The position numbers were made by a program, and so were the translations under genes. Shown one piece after another: positions 7,748-17,710 of a DNA stretch of 43,330 bases. The notes below the pieces were generated by a model. The model saw only the letters and a program-made list of their open reading frames with translations. It did no database searches and was not told the origin of the DNA. Origin of the DNA: Variovorax sp. KK3 (lineage in GTDB: Bacteria > Pseudomonadota > Gammaproteobacteria > Burkholderiales > Burkholderiaceae_C); assembly GCF_001984055.1 (NCBI RefSeq), contig NZ_LYVO01000063.1, positions 1 through 43,330 of the forward strand. Direction: 5' to 3'. Within the stretch, counting starts at the first letter, position 1, and every line of letters begins with the position of its first letter.

Positions 7748-8689
7748 TTGAAACTCGTCTCCACGACCTCGCTGCACTACTTCGCCGAGGTTGCGCGCAC
7801 CGGCTCGATCAGGGCGGCATCCGAAAGCCTTTACGTCGCTGCGTCGGCCATCAGCCGGCAAGTGGCCATGCTGGAGGACTCCTTGGGCGCGCCGCTGCTC
7901 GAGCGCCGCCAGGGCCGCGGGAAGGTCAAGCTCACGGCGGCAGGCGAACTGCTGATGCGCTACTACAAGAACATCGGCAACGAGTCGCGGCGCATGCATG
8001 CCGAGCTGGAGGCCCTGCAGGGGCTCAAGCGTGGCCACGTCAAGTTCGGCATGCCCGAGTCGCTGACGCGCGACCTGATGCCGGGCTTCTTCTCGCGCTT
8101 CTCGAAAGACTATCCGGGCATCTCGTTCAGCGTGCATGTCGCCGGCAGCCCACGGCTGACCGAGCTGCTGCTCGAGGACGAGATCGACGCCTGCTTCACC
8201 TTCGGCGACGTTCCGCAGCAGGACCTGACGATCGTCCATTCGCGCCTGCTGCCGCTCTTCGTCCTGGTGCCCAAGGGCCATCCCTTGGAGGGGCGGAAGT
8301 CGTTGCGGCTCTCCGATTGCGCCGAGTACGGCCTGTCGCTGCTCGACTCCACGCTGTGGGCCAAGCGCCAGTTCGACGAGATGCTGTCCAAGGCGAAGAT
8401 CCGGCCGCGCGTCGCGCTGGAAACCAACTCCTACGAACTCATGCGCAACGTGGCTGCCGAGGGCATGTGCCTCACCTTCACGACGACGCCGCTCGAAGAT
8501 CCGAAGGCCAAGCCGCGCGCGGGCTCCTACGTGCCGCTGAAGGACCCGCGCGCACGCCCGCAGCGCTTCGCATTGAGCGTGCACCGGGGGCGCAACCTGC
8601 CGCTTCCGGTCGAGACCTTCCTGGCGGAACTCCTGCTCGTGCTCGAGGACGCCGAGGCACGTGCGCAGGCCGCGCAGGGCGGCCGCTGA
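7748..8689 (+). CDS. LysR family transcriptional regulator
   Basis: A 313-residue LysR-type regulator. The HTH lies in the first 60 residues ('YFAEVARTGSIRAASESLYV', 'SAISRQVAMLEDSLGAPLLER'), with a standard effector domain after 'GHVKFGMPESLTRDLMPGFF'. I chose a TTG start at 7748 because GGAG (7737-7740) sits seven bases before it and the protein then begins 'MKLVSTTSLHYFAEVARTGS', the usual LysR N-terminus; an alternative GTG at 7715 would add 11 residues. It is divergent from the LysR gene ending at 7623 and converges on the oxygenase gene with only three bases between their stops. It may regulate either neighbouring operon. Confidence 0.92.
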   Translation: MKLVSTTSLHYFAEVARTGSIRAASESLYVAASAISRQVAMLEDSLGAPLLERRQGRGKVKLTAAGELLMRYYKNIGNESRRMHAELEALQGLKRGHVKFGMPESLTRDLMPGFFSRFSKDYPGISFSVHVAGSPRLTELLLEDEIDACFTFGDVPQQDLTIVHSRLLPLFVLVPKGHPLEGRKSLRLSDCAEYGLSLLDSTLWAKRQFDEMLSKAKIRPRVALETNSYELMRNVAAEGMCLTFTTTPLEDPKAKPRAGSYVPLKDPRARPQRFALSVHRGRNLPLPVETFLAELLLVLEDAEARAQAAQGGR

Positions 8690-8692
8690 GGT

Positions 8693-9709
8693 TCAGGCCT
8701 CGGCCTCGGCCGCGAGCTCGGCCGGTGTCTTGTACTTCTGCACCGCCGCGAAGCGGCTCACCAGGTACTCGCCCGACTTGATGGGCGCGTGCTTGGGGGC
8801 CGTGCCATCCTTGGGCTCGAAGCCCGGCAGGCAGCGCACCGGCGTGTCGTAGTCGAGATTGAAGAAGGTGGGAATCGAGTAGCGCTCGCGGCCAGTGCGG
8901 TTGGCCACGCGGTGCGGGTTGGACACGTAGAAGCCATTGGTCCAGACCTTGACCAGGTCGCCGAGATTGACGACGAAGGTGCCTTCGACGTAGGGCGCCG
9001 CCACCCATTCGCCGTCGCGCGTGCAGAGCTCCAGCCCACCGATCGGGTCCTGCGTGAGCAGCGTGATCATGCCGTAGTCGGTGTGCGCCGCCGCGCCTAG
9101 CTCGAGATTGGTGAAGGACTCCTGCGGCGGGTAGTGGAAGAGCCGCGATTGCACCATCGGCTTCTTCGCGTATTGAAGGAAGAAGGATTCGTCCTGCCCG
9201 GTGGCCAGCGCGAACACCCGCAGCAGGTTGCGGCCCAGTTCGATGGTCGCGTTGAAGTAGGTCATGGCCGCTTGCTCCAGCCACGGCTTGTCGGCGGGCC
9301 AGCGGTTGGGCCCGTGCAGCGGGCGGCCGGACTGCACGTCCGCGTCGTCGAGCGCCAGGTCCATGCCCAGCTCGTAGCTCTCCTTGCGATCGGGCTTGTG
9401 GCCGGGATGCTGCGTCACGCCCATCGGCATGAAGCCGCGCCGGAAGCGCTCGTCGATCTTGTCCTGGAGGCGTTCCTCCATCGGCAGCGACATGTAGCGC
9501 CGGGTGGCGTCGAACACGTCGTCGATGACCTGCTGCGGCACGCCGTGGTTCTTGACGTAGAAGAAGCCGGTGTTGGTGCAGGCGGACTTGAACCGCTCGA
9601 CCAAGGGGCCGACGGGGCCACCGGCCAGCCAGGGGCCGAGGTCGAGGATCGGCATTTCTTCGGCAGAGGCCCGGCGTGGGGCCTCGACTGCTTGTTCCGT
9701 GATGTTCAT
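8693..9709 (-). CDS. 2-oxoglutarate/Fe(II)-dependent oxygenase, isopenicillin N synthase family
   Basis: A 338-residue soluble oxygenase of the IPNS-like 2OG-Fe(II) superfamily. The family N-terminal domain begins 'MPILDLGPWLAG' and 'GFFYVKNHGVP'. The iron triad is H209-x-D211 ('AAHTDYGMITLL') and H266 ('NPHRV'); the 2-oxoglutarate-binding pair is R276-x-S278 ('RYSIPTF'). It therefore probably uses 2-oxoglutarate and O2 to hydroxylate a small molecule. It is the last gene of an operon with an ABC importer and an adenine/adenosine deaminase-like enzyme, starting 31 bases after the permease with a strong AAGGAGA site. Relatives include thymine-7-hydroxylase, so oxidation of a nucleobase-like substrate is a reasonable but unproven inference. 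Confidence 0.92.
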   Translation of the reverse strand: MNITEQAVEAPRRASAEEMPILDLGPWLAGGPVGPLVERFKSACTNTGFFYVKNHGVPQQVIDDVFDATRRYMSLPMEERLQDKIDERFRRGFMPMGVTQHPGHKPDRKESYELGMDLALDDADVQSGRPLHGPNRWPADKPWLEQAAMTYFNATIELGRNLLRVFALATGQDESFFLQYAKKPMVQSRLFHYPPQESFTNLELGAAAHTDYGMITLLTQDPIGGLELCTRDGEWVAAPYVEGTFVVNLGDLVKVWTNGFYVSNPHRVANRTGRERYSIPTFFNLDYDTPVRCLPGFEPKDGTAPKHAPIKSGEYLVSRFAAVQKYKTPAELAAEAEA

Positions 9710-9740
9710 GTCGTATCTCCTTGGAGTGCTTGGAACCGGC

Positions 9741-10582
9741 TCAGGTGCCGCGGGAAAGATCGGTGAAGGCGTCGGCCCAGAAGATCACGCGCCGCGCGAT
9801 CGACTTCACGATCGCGTGCAGCACGATCCCGATGGCCGACAGGATGATCAGGATGGCGAACATGCCGCCGGCATCCATCGAGAAGTTGCGCTGCAGGATG
9901 AGGTAGCCCAGGCCCGCCTGCGCCCCCACGAATTCGCCGACGATCGCGCCGATGACGGCCAGCACGATGCCGATGTCGAGGCCGGCGAAGACGTACGGCA
10001 GCGCATGCGGCAGCCGCACCATCCGGAACACGTGCCAGGGCGATGCGGTGAAGGCACGCATCAGGTCGATCTGGTCGCGCGGCGCCGATCGCAGGCCCAC
10101 GATGGTGTTGGCCAGCACCGGGAAGAACACGATGGTGGCGGTGATGACCACCTTCGACGTCGTGTCGAAGCCGAACCAGAGCACGAAGAGCGGCGCGATC
10201 GCAACCTTGGGCACCGTCTGGAAGGCGACCACGTACGGATAGAGCACGGCTTCGAGCAGCGCGCTCTGGCCGATCATCGCGCCCAGCAGGAAGCCGGCCA
10301 GCGCCCCGAGCCCGAAGCCCGCCAGGATTTCGTAGAGCGTGATGCCCAGGTGCGGCCACACCTCGCCGCTGGCGAAGACGGCATGAAGCGACTTGCCCAC
10401 GCCGACGGGCCCGGGAAAGATCAGGTGAGAGACGTCGAACGCGGTCACGGCCACGTGCCATGCCACCATGACGAACGCGAACACGGCGACGATCAGCATC
10501 CGGCGCCGACCGGGCGTGAGCCAGTGCCCCGGCTCTTCGGCGGTGGTGTCGATGGTTTGGATGTCTTCGGCGATGGCGGCCA

Positions 10583-10583
<1 letters not shown>
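9741..10583 (-). CDS. ABC transporter permease (SsuC/TauC/ThiX type)
   Basis: A 280-residue inner-membrane permease of the BPD_transp_1 fold, forming the channel of an importer with the adjacent ATPase and binding protein. About six hydrophobic segments are visible from residue 29 on. The coupling-helix region 'LMRAFTASPWHVFRMVRLPHALPYVFAGL' matches the nitrate/sulfonate/taurine/pyrimidine-precursor group. The start ATG at 10583 overlaps the ATPase stop (TGATG arrangement), implying translational coupling. The substrate cannot be read from the permease itself; the context (deaminase and oxygenase in the same operon) favours a nitrogenous, possibly purine- or pyrimidine-like compound. Confidence 0.92.
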
Positions 10584-11421
<838 letters not shown>

Positions 11422-11425
<4 letters not shown>

Positions 11426-12471
11426 GTCGCCTCCGCCCGTGCAGCGCCCTGTACCTCTGCTTCTGCTTCTGCCGACCATGCATCGATGGCGCGCAACGCG
11501 AAGGCCCTGCGCTCCTCGCTGATGAAAGCCGCCTCGAAGCTGTTGCGCGCGAGGCGTACGAGGTCGGCACGCTCCAGCCCGAGCGCTACCTGGCAGGCCA
11601 GGTAGTTGTCGTTGACGTAGCCGCCGAAATACGAGGGGTCGTCGGAGTTGACGGTCACGCACAGTCCCGCGTCGAGCAGGCGCTTGAGGGGATGCGCGGC
11701 CACCGATGGCACCACGTGGAGGCGCAGGTTCGACAGCGGGCACATCGTCAGCGGAATGCGGCTCTGTGCCAGTTCGGCGACGAGCGCCGCGTCGTCCACG
11801 CAGGCGTTGCCGTGGTCCACGCGCTGCACCTGCAGAAGCTCGACCGCCTCGCGCACGTAGCCGGCGGGCCCTTCCTCGCCCGCATGGGCGACCACCTTGA
11901 AGCCGAGCGCGCGGCAGCGGCGGAAGAACTCGGCGAACTTGCGGGGCGGATGGCCGACCTCGGCACCGCCCAGGCCGAAGCCCATGAGGCGGTCGTACCA
12001 GGGTGCCAGCGAGTCCAGCAGTTCGAGCGCCTCGGCCTCGCTGCGGTGGCGCTGCGCGACGACGATGAGGCCGGAGCTGATGCCGTCCTCCGCCAAGGCC
12101 TCGTCCATGGCGCCCAGCACGCCATCCATGATGGTGGCGGGAGCGACGCCGCGCGTGGTGTGACCCTGCACGCCGAGAAACATCTCGGCATGCAGCACGC
12201 GGTCGGCATGCGCGCGGTGGAGGTATTCGCGCGTGACGTCGTGGAAGTCCTGCGACTGCACCAGTACCCTGCAGCCGTCGTAGTACAGGTTCAGGAAGTC
12301 CTGCAGGTCGTCGAAGCTGTAGGCCGCGCGGAGCTCTGCTTCGGTGCTCCAGCGGATGTCGACGCCGTTGCGGCGCGCCAGGCGCAGGAAGAGGTCAGGC
12401 TCGATCGAGCCTTCCAGGTGCATGTGCAGCTCGGCCTTGGGCAGGCCGGCCACGAACTGTTCGGGCGTCAT
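11422..12471 (-). CDS. Adenosine/adenine deaminase family hydrolase
   Basis: A 349-residue metal-dependent hydrolase of the adenosine/AMP deaminase family, expected to replace an exocyclic amino group of a purine with oxygen, releasing ammonia. Zinc ligands H16 and H18 ('ELHMHLEG'), H196 and E199 ('VAHAGEE'), H220 ('VDHGN') and D277/D278 ('NSDDPSYFGGY') are all present. The 'AEVGHPPRKFAEFF' and 'NSDDPSYFGGYVNDNY' segments look closer to bacterial and fungal adenine deaminases (Aah1-like) than to classical adenosine deaminase; this is from memory of the families. The ATG at 12471 follows the binding-protein stop by 14 bases, and its stop overlaps the ATPase start (ATGA). Encoding a deaminase inside an ABC importer operon implies it acts on the imported compound. 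Confidence 0.9.
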
Positions 12472-12485
12472 GTCGAGTGTCTGGT

Positions 12486-13601
12486 TCAGAGGCCCTTGCA
12501 GGCCTTGGCCGCGGCGATCACGGCGTTGCGGTCGAAGTTGTTGATGGCCTCGACGAAGCCGGGCTTCAGGTACAGCATCGACTCGGGCGGCAGCGTGCGC
12601 TTGATGGTGCCGTCCTTGAGCATGAAGTCCTGCATCCGGCCGTAGGCCGCGGGGCTCATGGCGCCGATCAGCTTGCCGCCGTTCATCGTGTGCGCCGCGG
12701 CCATGGTTTCGAGCTGGGTCTGGAGCAGCGCCAGGTCGTTCTTCGCGAGCGTCGCCTCGTCGGCGCCGGTGGGCTTGCTGCCGGGGAAGTTCTTCCAGTG
12801 GATCTGGCGCGCGCAGTCGGGGTTGGTCTGCGCGAACAGCGTCGCCTTGGCAGCGCCGCGCGCGATCGCCTCGACCATGGCGGGGTCGGCGTCGATCGTC
12901 TTCTGCATGGTCGCGAACGTGAAGTCGGGCAACGCGCGCCAGGCGGGGTCGAACACGATGCGCATCGGGACGCCTGCATTCTGGAAGCCGGTGAGCGCTG
13001 AGCCCCAGAACATGAGCGCCTGCACGCGGTCTGTCTTGAGGGCTTCGAGCGCGGGGGCGCCGGCGCCGGTCGCGATGATCTGCACGTCGGTGTCGGGGTT
13101 GATGCCGTTGGCGCGCAGGTAGCCCTTGAGCAGCGGCACGCCGCCGGTGCCCAGGCTGAAGATGCCGATCTTCTTGCCCTTGAGGTCGGCGACCGACTTG
13201 ATCGAACTGTCGGCCGTGACGCCCACGCCCCAGTCGATGACGCCGGTGCCCATGATGCCGCGCACGGCGACGTTGTTCTCGGTGTTCGCCTGGATCAGGC
13301 CCGTGGAGTTGACCTGCGCGAAGTCCACGCCGCCGGCCATCATCTGCTGGATGCCCTGCAGCGAGCCGCCGGTGGTCACGATCTTCACGTCGTAGCCGTC
13401 GTCCTTCCAGTAGCCCAGCGCGATCGGCAGCGTGAGCCACGGATAGGTCACGTTGACGACCTGCGTGCCGAGCGCGATGGACACGGGCTTGAGCGGCTTG
13501 GGGGTCTGGGCCGCCGCTGCGGAAGCCAGGCCCGCGGCCAGAACGAGGCCCGCGAGCAGGCGCATCGGCGAACGGAGGGAAGGGCGAGGAAGATGGGGCA
13601 T
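12486..13601 (-). CDS. ABC transporter substrate-binding protein (NMT1/SsuA/TauA-like)
   Basis: A 371-residue periplasmic receptor and first gene of the importer operon. It has a signal peptide (RLLAGLVLAAGLASAAAA, cleavage before Q32) and a two-lobed NMT1-like fold: 'LPIALGYWKDDGYDVKIVTT', 'GSLQGIQQMMAGGVDFAQVN', 'LKGKKIGIFSLGTGGVPLLK'. These strands are shared by sulfonate, taurine, nitrate and pyrimidine-precursor receptors. The ATG at 13601 is used; an internal ATG at 13565 (MRLLAGL) would also give a complete signal peptide. Its downstream partners (deaminase, ATPase, permease, oxygenase) suggest a nitrogen-containing heterocyclic ligand; the sequence alone does not identify it. Confidence 0.92.
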   Translation of the reverse strand: MPHLPRPSLRSPMRLLAGLVLAAGLASAAAAQTPKPLKPVSIALGTQVVNVTYPWLTLPIALGYWKDDGYDVKIVTTGGSLQGIQQMMAGGVDFAQVNSTGLIQANTENNVAVRGIMGTGVIDWGVGVTADSSIKSVADLKGKKIGIFSLGTGGVPLLKGYLRANGINPDTDVQIIATGAGAPALEALKTDRVQALMFWGSALTGFQNAGVPMRIVFDPAWRALPDFTFATMQKTIDADPAMVEAIARGAAKATLFAQTNPDCARQIHWKNFPGSKPTGADEATLAKNDLALLQTQLETMAAAHTMNGGKLIGAMSPAAYGRMQDFMLKDGTIKRTLPPESMLYLKPGFVEAINNFDRNAVIAAAKACKGL

Positions 13602-13865
13602 GGATGCGCTCTCGGCAGTTCGAATCGGCCGAAGTTTGCATCGTGTTGCTGATCTCTTTCGCTCAATATTCAGCGGCGATCCGTCGAATTAATCGAACAT
13701 AAATCGATGGTGTTCGTGGCGCTCGATGGTGCGTCGTGCACCACGAACGGCACCAATCCGGCGATTCCACGCTGTTGCTCAGACGATGCCTCGATTTGGT
13801 GCGAGCGGCCGCAGACACCCGTTGCGTTCGGCGAGGCGAGAGGGCCCGCGTGCGCTCTTCGATCT

Positions 13866-14705
13866 CTAGTTTTGCTGCCCCCGCAGGTAGCGCGCCGGCG
13901 AAGCCCCGAAGTTCCTGCGGAACAAGGCGATGAACGCACTCGGCGTCGAGTAGCCGAGCGCATCGGCGACGCTCGCCACGCTCGTTCCGCGCGTGAGCAT
14001 GTCCATGGCGGCCATCAGAACGGCTTGCTCTCGCCAGTGCGCGAAGCTGATCCGTACTTCCTGCTGGAACAACCTGCTCAGCGTGCGCACCGACAGGCCG
14101 GCCCATGCGGCCCAATCCTCACGCGTTCGCGAATCCGCCGGGTTGTCGAGGATGGCCGCTGCGACCCGGTGCAGCCGCCGATCGCGGGGCATGGGCAGTT
14201 GCATGCGATCGTGCGGCGCTCCCGCAAGCTCGTCCAGCAGCACCGACATGACGCGCTTCTGCGGCGCCGCCAGTGCCGGTTGCGAGGTCCAGGCCACTGC
14301 GCGGAACACGAGCTGGTCCATCAGCTCGTTGACTTCGATCACGCACGGCTTGCCGGGTAGCCCCTTGCTCGCCGCGGGCGACAAGTAGAGGTTCCAGCTG
14401 TGCGTGACGCCGTTGCTGTTGACGGCATGCAGTTCACCCGGTGGCATCCATGCGGCGCGTCGTGGCGGCACCGCCCAGGCGCCTCGTTCGGTGCGCACCT
14501 GCAGCAGTCCGTCGGCGACGGACATCAGTTGGCCACGATGGTGCCGATGCCACCGGCCTTCCTGCTTCGCGTTGCTTCCGGAGAACGAGGGCATGCTCGC
14601 TGCGGAGATCGCCAACACACCGGGGCCTGTGCGCCGGTCGCCCAGTTCGTTGAGCGCCTGCCGGTAGGCGACGAGACTCGGAAACGTATTCGACGTGCTG
14701 GACAT
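13866..14705 (-). CDS. AraC family transcriptional regulator (cupin-type sensor)
   Basis: A 279-residue AraC-type activator. The N-terminal half is a cupin-like sensor ('HRHHRGQLMSVADGLLQVRTE', 'WMPPGELHAVNSNG') and the C-terminal 100 residues hold two HTH motifs ('EDWAAWAGLSVRTLSRLFQQE' and 'VASVADALGYSTPSAFIALFRRNFGASPARYL', each only partly conserved). The layout is that of the NimR/YeaM-like single-cupin group. It is divergent from the FAD monooxygenase gene across 122 bases, so it probably activates the monooxygenase-VOC-hydrolase-Bug-chorismate mutase operon. It ends 264 bases from the start of the ABC operon. Confidence 0.92.
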   Translation of the reverse strand: MSSTSNTFPSLVAYRQALNELGDRRTGPGVLAISAASMPSFSGSNAKQEGRWHRHHRGQLMSVADGLLQVRTERGAWAVPPRRAAWMPPGELHAVNSNGVTHSWNLYLSPAASKGLPGKPCVIEVNELMDQLVFRAVAWTSQPALAAPQKRVMSVLLDELAGAPHDRMQLPMPRDRRLHRVAAAILDNPADSRTREDWAAWAGLSVRTLSRLFQQEVRISFAHWREQAVLMAAMDMLTRGTSVASVADALGYSTPSAFIALFRRNFGASPARYLRGQQN

Positions 14706-14827
14706 GGCCCGATCTCGACATTTCTTTGCAAGGCCCCGCTACCGCGCGAGGGACTTGAAGTGGGACAGTTCATTCATGGCGGCGACAGGCGCCGCGGAAC
14801 CCTTCCACACCATAGCGATTTCGAGCC

Positions 14828-16486
14828 ATGAAGCCAATATCCGATTCGCCCGCTCCGAACACCACCGAAGTCTTCATCGTCGGCGGCGGGCCGACCGGCC
14901 TCGCCATGGCCCTGCTGATGGATCGCTTCGAGATCCCCTTCGTGCTCGTCGAACGGAATCCCGGGCTGACCGACCACCCGCGTGCGCGCGGCGCCTGGGT
15001 TCGCACGATGGAGCTGTTTCGTCAGTGGGGCATTGAGCGCGCGGTCAAGGCCCGGGGTCTGCCCGATGATGCGAACGGATTCGCGTTCGTCGAAGCGATC
15101 GCCGGGCATGAATACGGCCGCGTCCCACGCGAGATCGACCTGGGCCAGACTCCGGCGTGGAAATGCACCGTGTCGCAGGACGTCGTGGAGGACGAGTTGT
15201 TCCGTGTGGTGCGGCGTTCGAAGTGGGGCCGCGTGTGCCACGGCACCGAATTCCTGCGATACGAAGAAATGCCCGACCGCATCCGGGCCTTCACCCGCGA
15301 CGTCACGACCGGCCACGAATCGTGTTGGAGCGCGCGCTACCTCATTGCGGCGGACGGCGCGGCGAGCGGCCTGCGGCGCCAGATGGATATCGCGATGACC
15401 GGTCCGGCGAGCCTGGCCATCATGAACAACGATTGCTGGGAAGGCGACCTGTCGCACCTGCCCAGCGTACGGCAGGTGGGCGTCTTCCGGATCATGCCCA
15501 ACGATCCCTGGGTCACGCCGGCGAGCGTGCTCAACACGAATGGCGCGGACCGTTGGCTGACGGTGACCAAGGTTGGCGAGGGGAACGACGCAACCCCGCC
15601 GCAGCGCAGCGATGCCGAAGTCGTGCGGCTGGCTCGCGCGCATTCGGGGATTCCGAATCTCGACGTGAAGATCATCAACCGCTCGGTCTGGCGAGTCAGC
15701 AAGCAGGTGGCGGCGCGCTATTCGCGCGGACGGGCCTTCCTGATCGGCGACGCCGCGCACCGCTTTCCGCCGACCGGCGGCTACGGCATGAACACCGGCA
15801 TCCAGGATGCGCACAACCTCGCATGGAAGCTCGCGATGGTGTTGCGCGGCCAGGCAGGCGTGGCCTTGCTGGACACCTACGACATGGAGCGCCGGCCGGT
15901 CGGGCAGGCCAACGCGAACTTCAGCCATGGCAACACCGTGCGCTTCATGAAGATGGAAGAGGCCTTCCAGGCGCGCAACCTCCAGGCGATCGAGTTCTGG
16001 ATCAAGGACGTCGTGCACCACAGCCACAGCATCGGGCTGGGCTTGGGCTTCGCCTACGACGAAGGAGCACTGATCCCGGACGGAACGGCGTCGCGTGGAT
16101 TGACGCTCGGCCGCTACGATCCTTCGGACCGGCCAGGGGGGCGCTTTCCGCACCTGTGGCTGGACCTGGCGCGGCAGCGATCGACGCTCGACCTCTTCGA
16201 TCGCGACTTCTGCATCGTGCACGGTCCGTTGTCGGCCGATTGGGCGGCCGTCGCGCGGGACGTGGGCGAGCGTCTCGGCGTTGCGATACGCAGCCTGCGG
16301 CTCGATACGGTCGATTCGCGTGACGGGCTCGACATGAGCCTGCACGGTGCGGTGCTGGTGCGCCCCGACGGGCACATCGCGTGGCGCATGCCTTGGGTGC
16401 CGGCCGATCCGGCGGCGAGCCTCGAGCAAGCCTTCCGACAGTTGCTGCGCCGCGATGAAATTGCCACGGTCCGGAGCGTCGCATGA
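14828..16486 (+). CDS. FAD-dependent aromatic-type monooxygenase (MhpA/PheA-like)
   Basis: A 552-residue class A flavoprotein hydroxylase expected to insert one oxygen from O2 using NAD(P)H. FAD sites: 'GGGPTG' (19-24) and E42 in 'LVERNPG'; the 'DG' motif at 176-177 ('IAADGAAS'); and 'GD' at 307-308 followed by 'AHRFPPTGGYGMNTGIQDA'. The C-terminal 120 residues look like the thioredoxin-like extension of the phenol/3-(3-hydroxyphenyl)propionate hydroxylase group. First gene of an operon, overlapping the VOC gene as ATGA. A hydroxylated aromatic acid or related ring compound is a likely substrate, inferred from the family; no residue identifies it. Confidence 0.92.
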   Translation: MKPISDSPAPNTTEVFIVGGGPTGLAMALLMDRFEIPFVLVERNPGLTDHPRARGAWVRTMELFRQWGIERAVKARGLPDDANGFAFVEAIAGHEYGRVPREIDLGQTPAWKCTVSQDVVEDELFRVVRRSKWGRVCHGTEFLRYEEMPDRIRAFTRDVTTGHESCWSARYLIAADGAASGLRRQMDIAMTGPASLAIMNNDCWEGDLSHLPSVRQVGVFRIMPNDPWVTPASVLNTNGADRWLTVTKVGEGNDATPPQRSDAEVVRLARAHSGIPNLDVKIINRSVWRVSKQVAARYSRGRAFLIGDAAHRFPPTGGYGMNTGIQDAHNLAWKLAMVLRGQAGVALLDTYDMERRPVGQANANFSHGNTVRFMKMEEAFQARNLQAIEFWIKDVVHHSHSIGLGLGFAYDEGALIPDGTASRGLTLGRYDPSDRPGGRFPHLWLDLARQRSTLDLFDRDFCIVHGPLSADWAAVARDVGERLGVAIRSLRLDTVDSRDGLDMSLHGAVLVRPDGHIAWRMPWVPADPAASLEQAFRQLLRRDEIATVRSVA

Positions 16487-16884
16487 ACACGATCGTTCAC
16501 GGGCTGCACCATTTCACCTTGCGTTGCGAACTCGAGCAGCTCGACGCACTGAGCGACTTCTACCGCCGAGCCCTGGGCCTCGAGCCGGGGGACCGCCCGG
16601 CGCTGCGATTCCCGGGCTACTGGCTCTATGCCTGCGGCCAGCCCGTGGTCCACCTGTACGCTTCGGGCCGCGCCGCGAGCCCCGAGGCCGTCGCGCTGGA
16701 CCATGTGTCCTTCCGAGCCTCCGGCCTTGCTGCGGCACGGCGCCGGCTGGCTGCCGAAGGCATCGACTACACCGAGGCACCCGTGCCGGGCTGGAGCTTG
16801 CACCAGGTCTTCATCCGAGATCCGCTCGGGCTCAAGCTGGAATTGACCTTCGACATGGCCGAAGAGGGAGAGGGCAGGCCATGA
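16483..16884 (+). CDS. VOC family protein (glyoxalase/dioxygenase superfamily)
   Basis: A 133-residue single-module vicinal-oxygen-chelate protein. Candidate metal ligands are H10 ('LHHFTL'), H74 ('LDHVSF') and E120 ('GLKLELTF'), the usual positions in this fold. At this size it would act as a dimer. It lies between the FAD monooxygenase and an alpha/beta hydrolase, with ATGA overlaps on both sides, so it probably acts on the monooxygenase product. A one-module extradiol-type dioxygenase, a glyoxalase-like isomerase or a decarboxylase-like role all remain open; the context of a monooxygenase before it and a hydrolase after it is suggestive of ring opening but does not prove it. Confidence 0.88.
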   Translation: MNTIVHGLHHFTLRCELEQLDALSDFYRRALGLEPGDRPALRFPGYWLYACGQPVVHLYASGRAASPEAVALDHVSFRASGLAAARRRLAAEGIDYTEAPVPGWSLHQVFIRDPLGLKLELTFDMAEEGEGRP

Positions 16885-17672
16885 CCGGCTTCGTGAACCT
16901 GCGCCACGCGCGCACCGCCTTCGATCGACAGGGTGCCGGCCTGCCGATCCTGCTCATCCACGGCGCCGAGGCCAACCGCGAGAGTCTTGCCGGCCTGGCA
17001 TCGGCACTGGCCGCGCCTGGGCCTTCAGTCCTGTGCGCGGTCCGCTACGACCAGCGTGAATGCGGAGAAACCGAAGGCGACGGGGAGCCGCACACCATCC
17101 CGGACCTGGCGCAGGATGCGGCCGAGCTCATGACCGGCCTGGGCTTCGAGCGCTTCGCGGTGATGGGCACCTCGCTGGGCGGCCGCATCGCGCAGGCCCT
17201 GGCCATCGCGTGCCCGCAGCGTGTCGAGACGCTCTGCCTCGTCAACACATGGCCGCTGGACCGGCAACTCGCAGACCTGAACCCGGAAGGCGTCGCCCGC
17301 ATGCGCAGGCTTCGCGACGGCCTGCCGTCCACGGCGGCGGAGTTGGCCGCCATGTTCTACAGCCCGGCGCATGTCGCACGGCATCCGGCGCTCGCACAGC
17401 GCTTCGCGCGGCCGGCGCCCGGGTCGCGCCGCGGCGCGCTCGCAGCCGAGGTGCACCGACTCCCGCCGGCCCTGATCCAGGCGCGGACCTTGTGCGTCTC
17501 GGGCGGGCAGGACCGGGTGGTGCCGACCGAAGTCGTGCGGGCGCTGGCAGACCGCATTCCTCGCGCGCAGTTCGCGTGCATCGAAGACGTGGGCCACTCG
17601 ATCGCCGTCCAGGCCCCGGAAGCGCTGGCCGCACGGATCGCCAACTTCACGCACAGCCCCGACGCGTCATGA
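16881..17672 (+). CDS. Alpha/beta hydrolase
   Basis: A 263-residue alpha/beta-fold hydrolase. Triad: Ser98 in 'MGTSLGGRIAQ', Asp211 in 'SGGQDRVVP', His239 in 'VGHSIAVQ'; oxyanion-hole stretch 'LLIHGAEANRES' near residue 24. Similar proteins include meta-cleavage product hydrolases and 3-oxoadipate enol-lactonase-like enzymes. The ATG at 16881 overlaps the VOC stop (ATGA). In this operon it would hydrolyse a C-C bond, lactone or ester made by the monooxygenase and VOC proteins; that pathway is inference. The cap region between residues 125 and 195 is short and rich in Arg/Ala, without a recognisable specificity motif. Confidence 0.9.
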   Translation: MTGFVNLRHARTAFDRQGAGLPILLIHGAEANRESLAGLASALAAPGPSVLCAVRYDQRECGETEGDGEPHTIPDLAQDAAELMTGLGFERFAVMGTSLGGRIAQALAIACPQRVETLCLVNTWPLDRQLADLNPEGVARMRRLRDGLPSTAAELAAMFYSPAHVARHPALAQRFARPAPGSRRGALAAEVHRLPPALIQARTLCVSGGQDRVVPTEVVRALADRIPRAQFACIEDVGHSIAVQAPEALAARIANFTHSPDAS

Positions 17673-17710
17673 CGCGGCTGCCGATTCACAACCACCACGA
17701 GAGGTCATCG

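Noticed and set aside
5960..8584. A very long minus-strand frame continuing upstream of the 5228-5959 hydrolase through the cupin and both LysR genes
   Set aside because: Only the last 243 residues have a domain and a sensible start; the rest is antisense or out of frame to recognised genes, so this is not a fusion.
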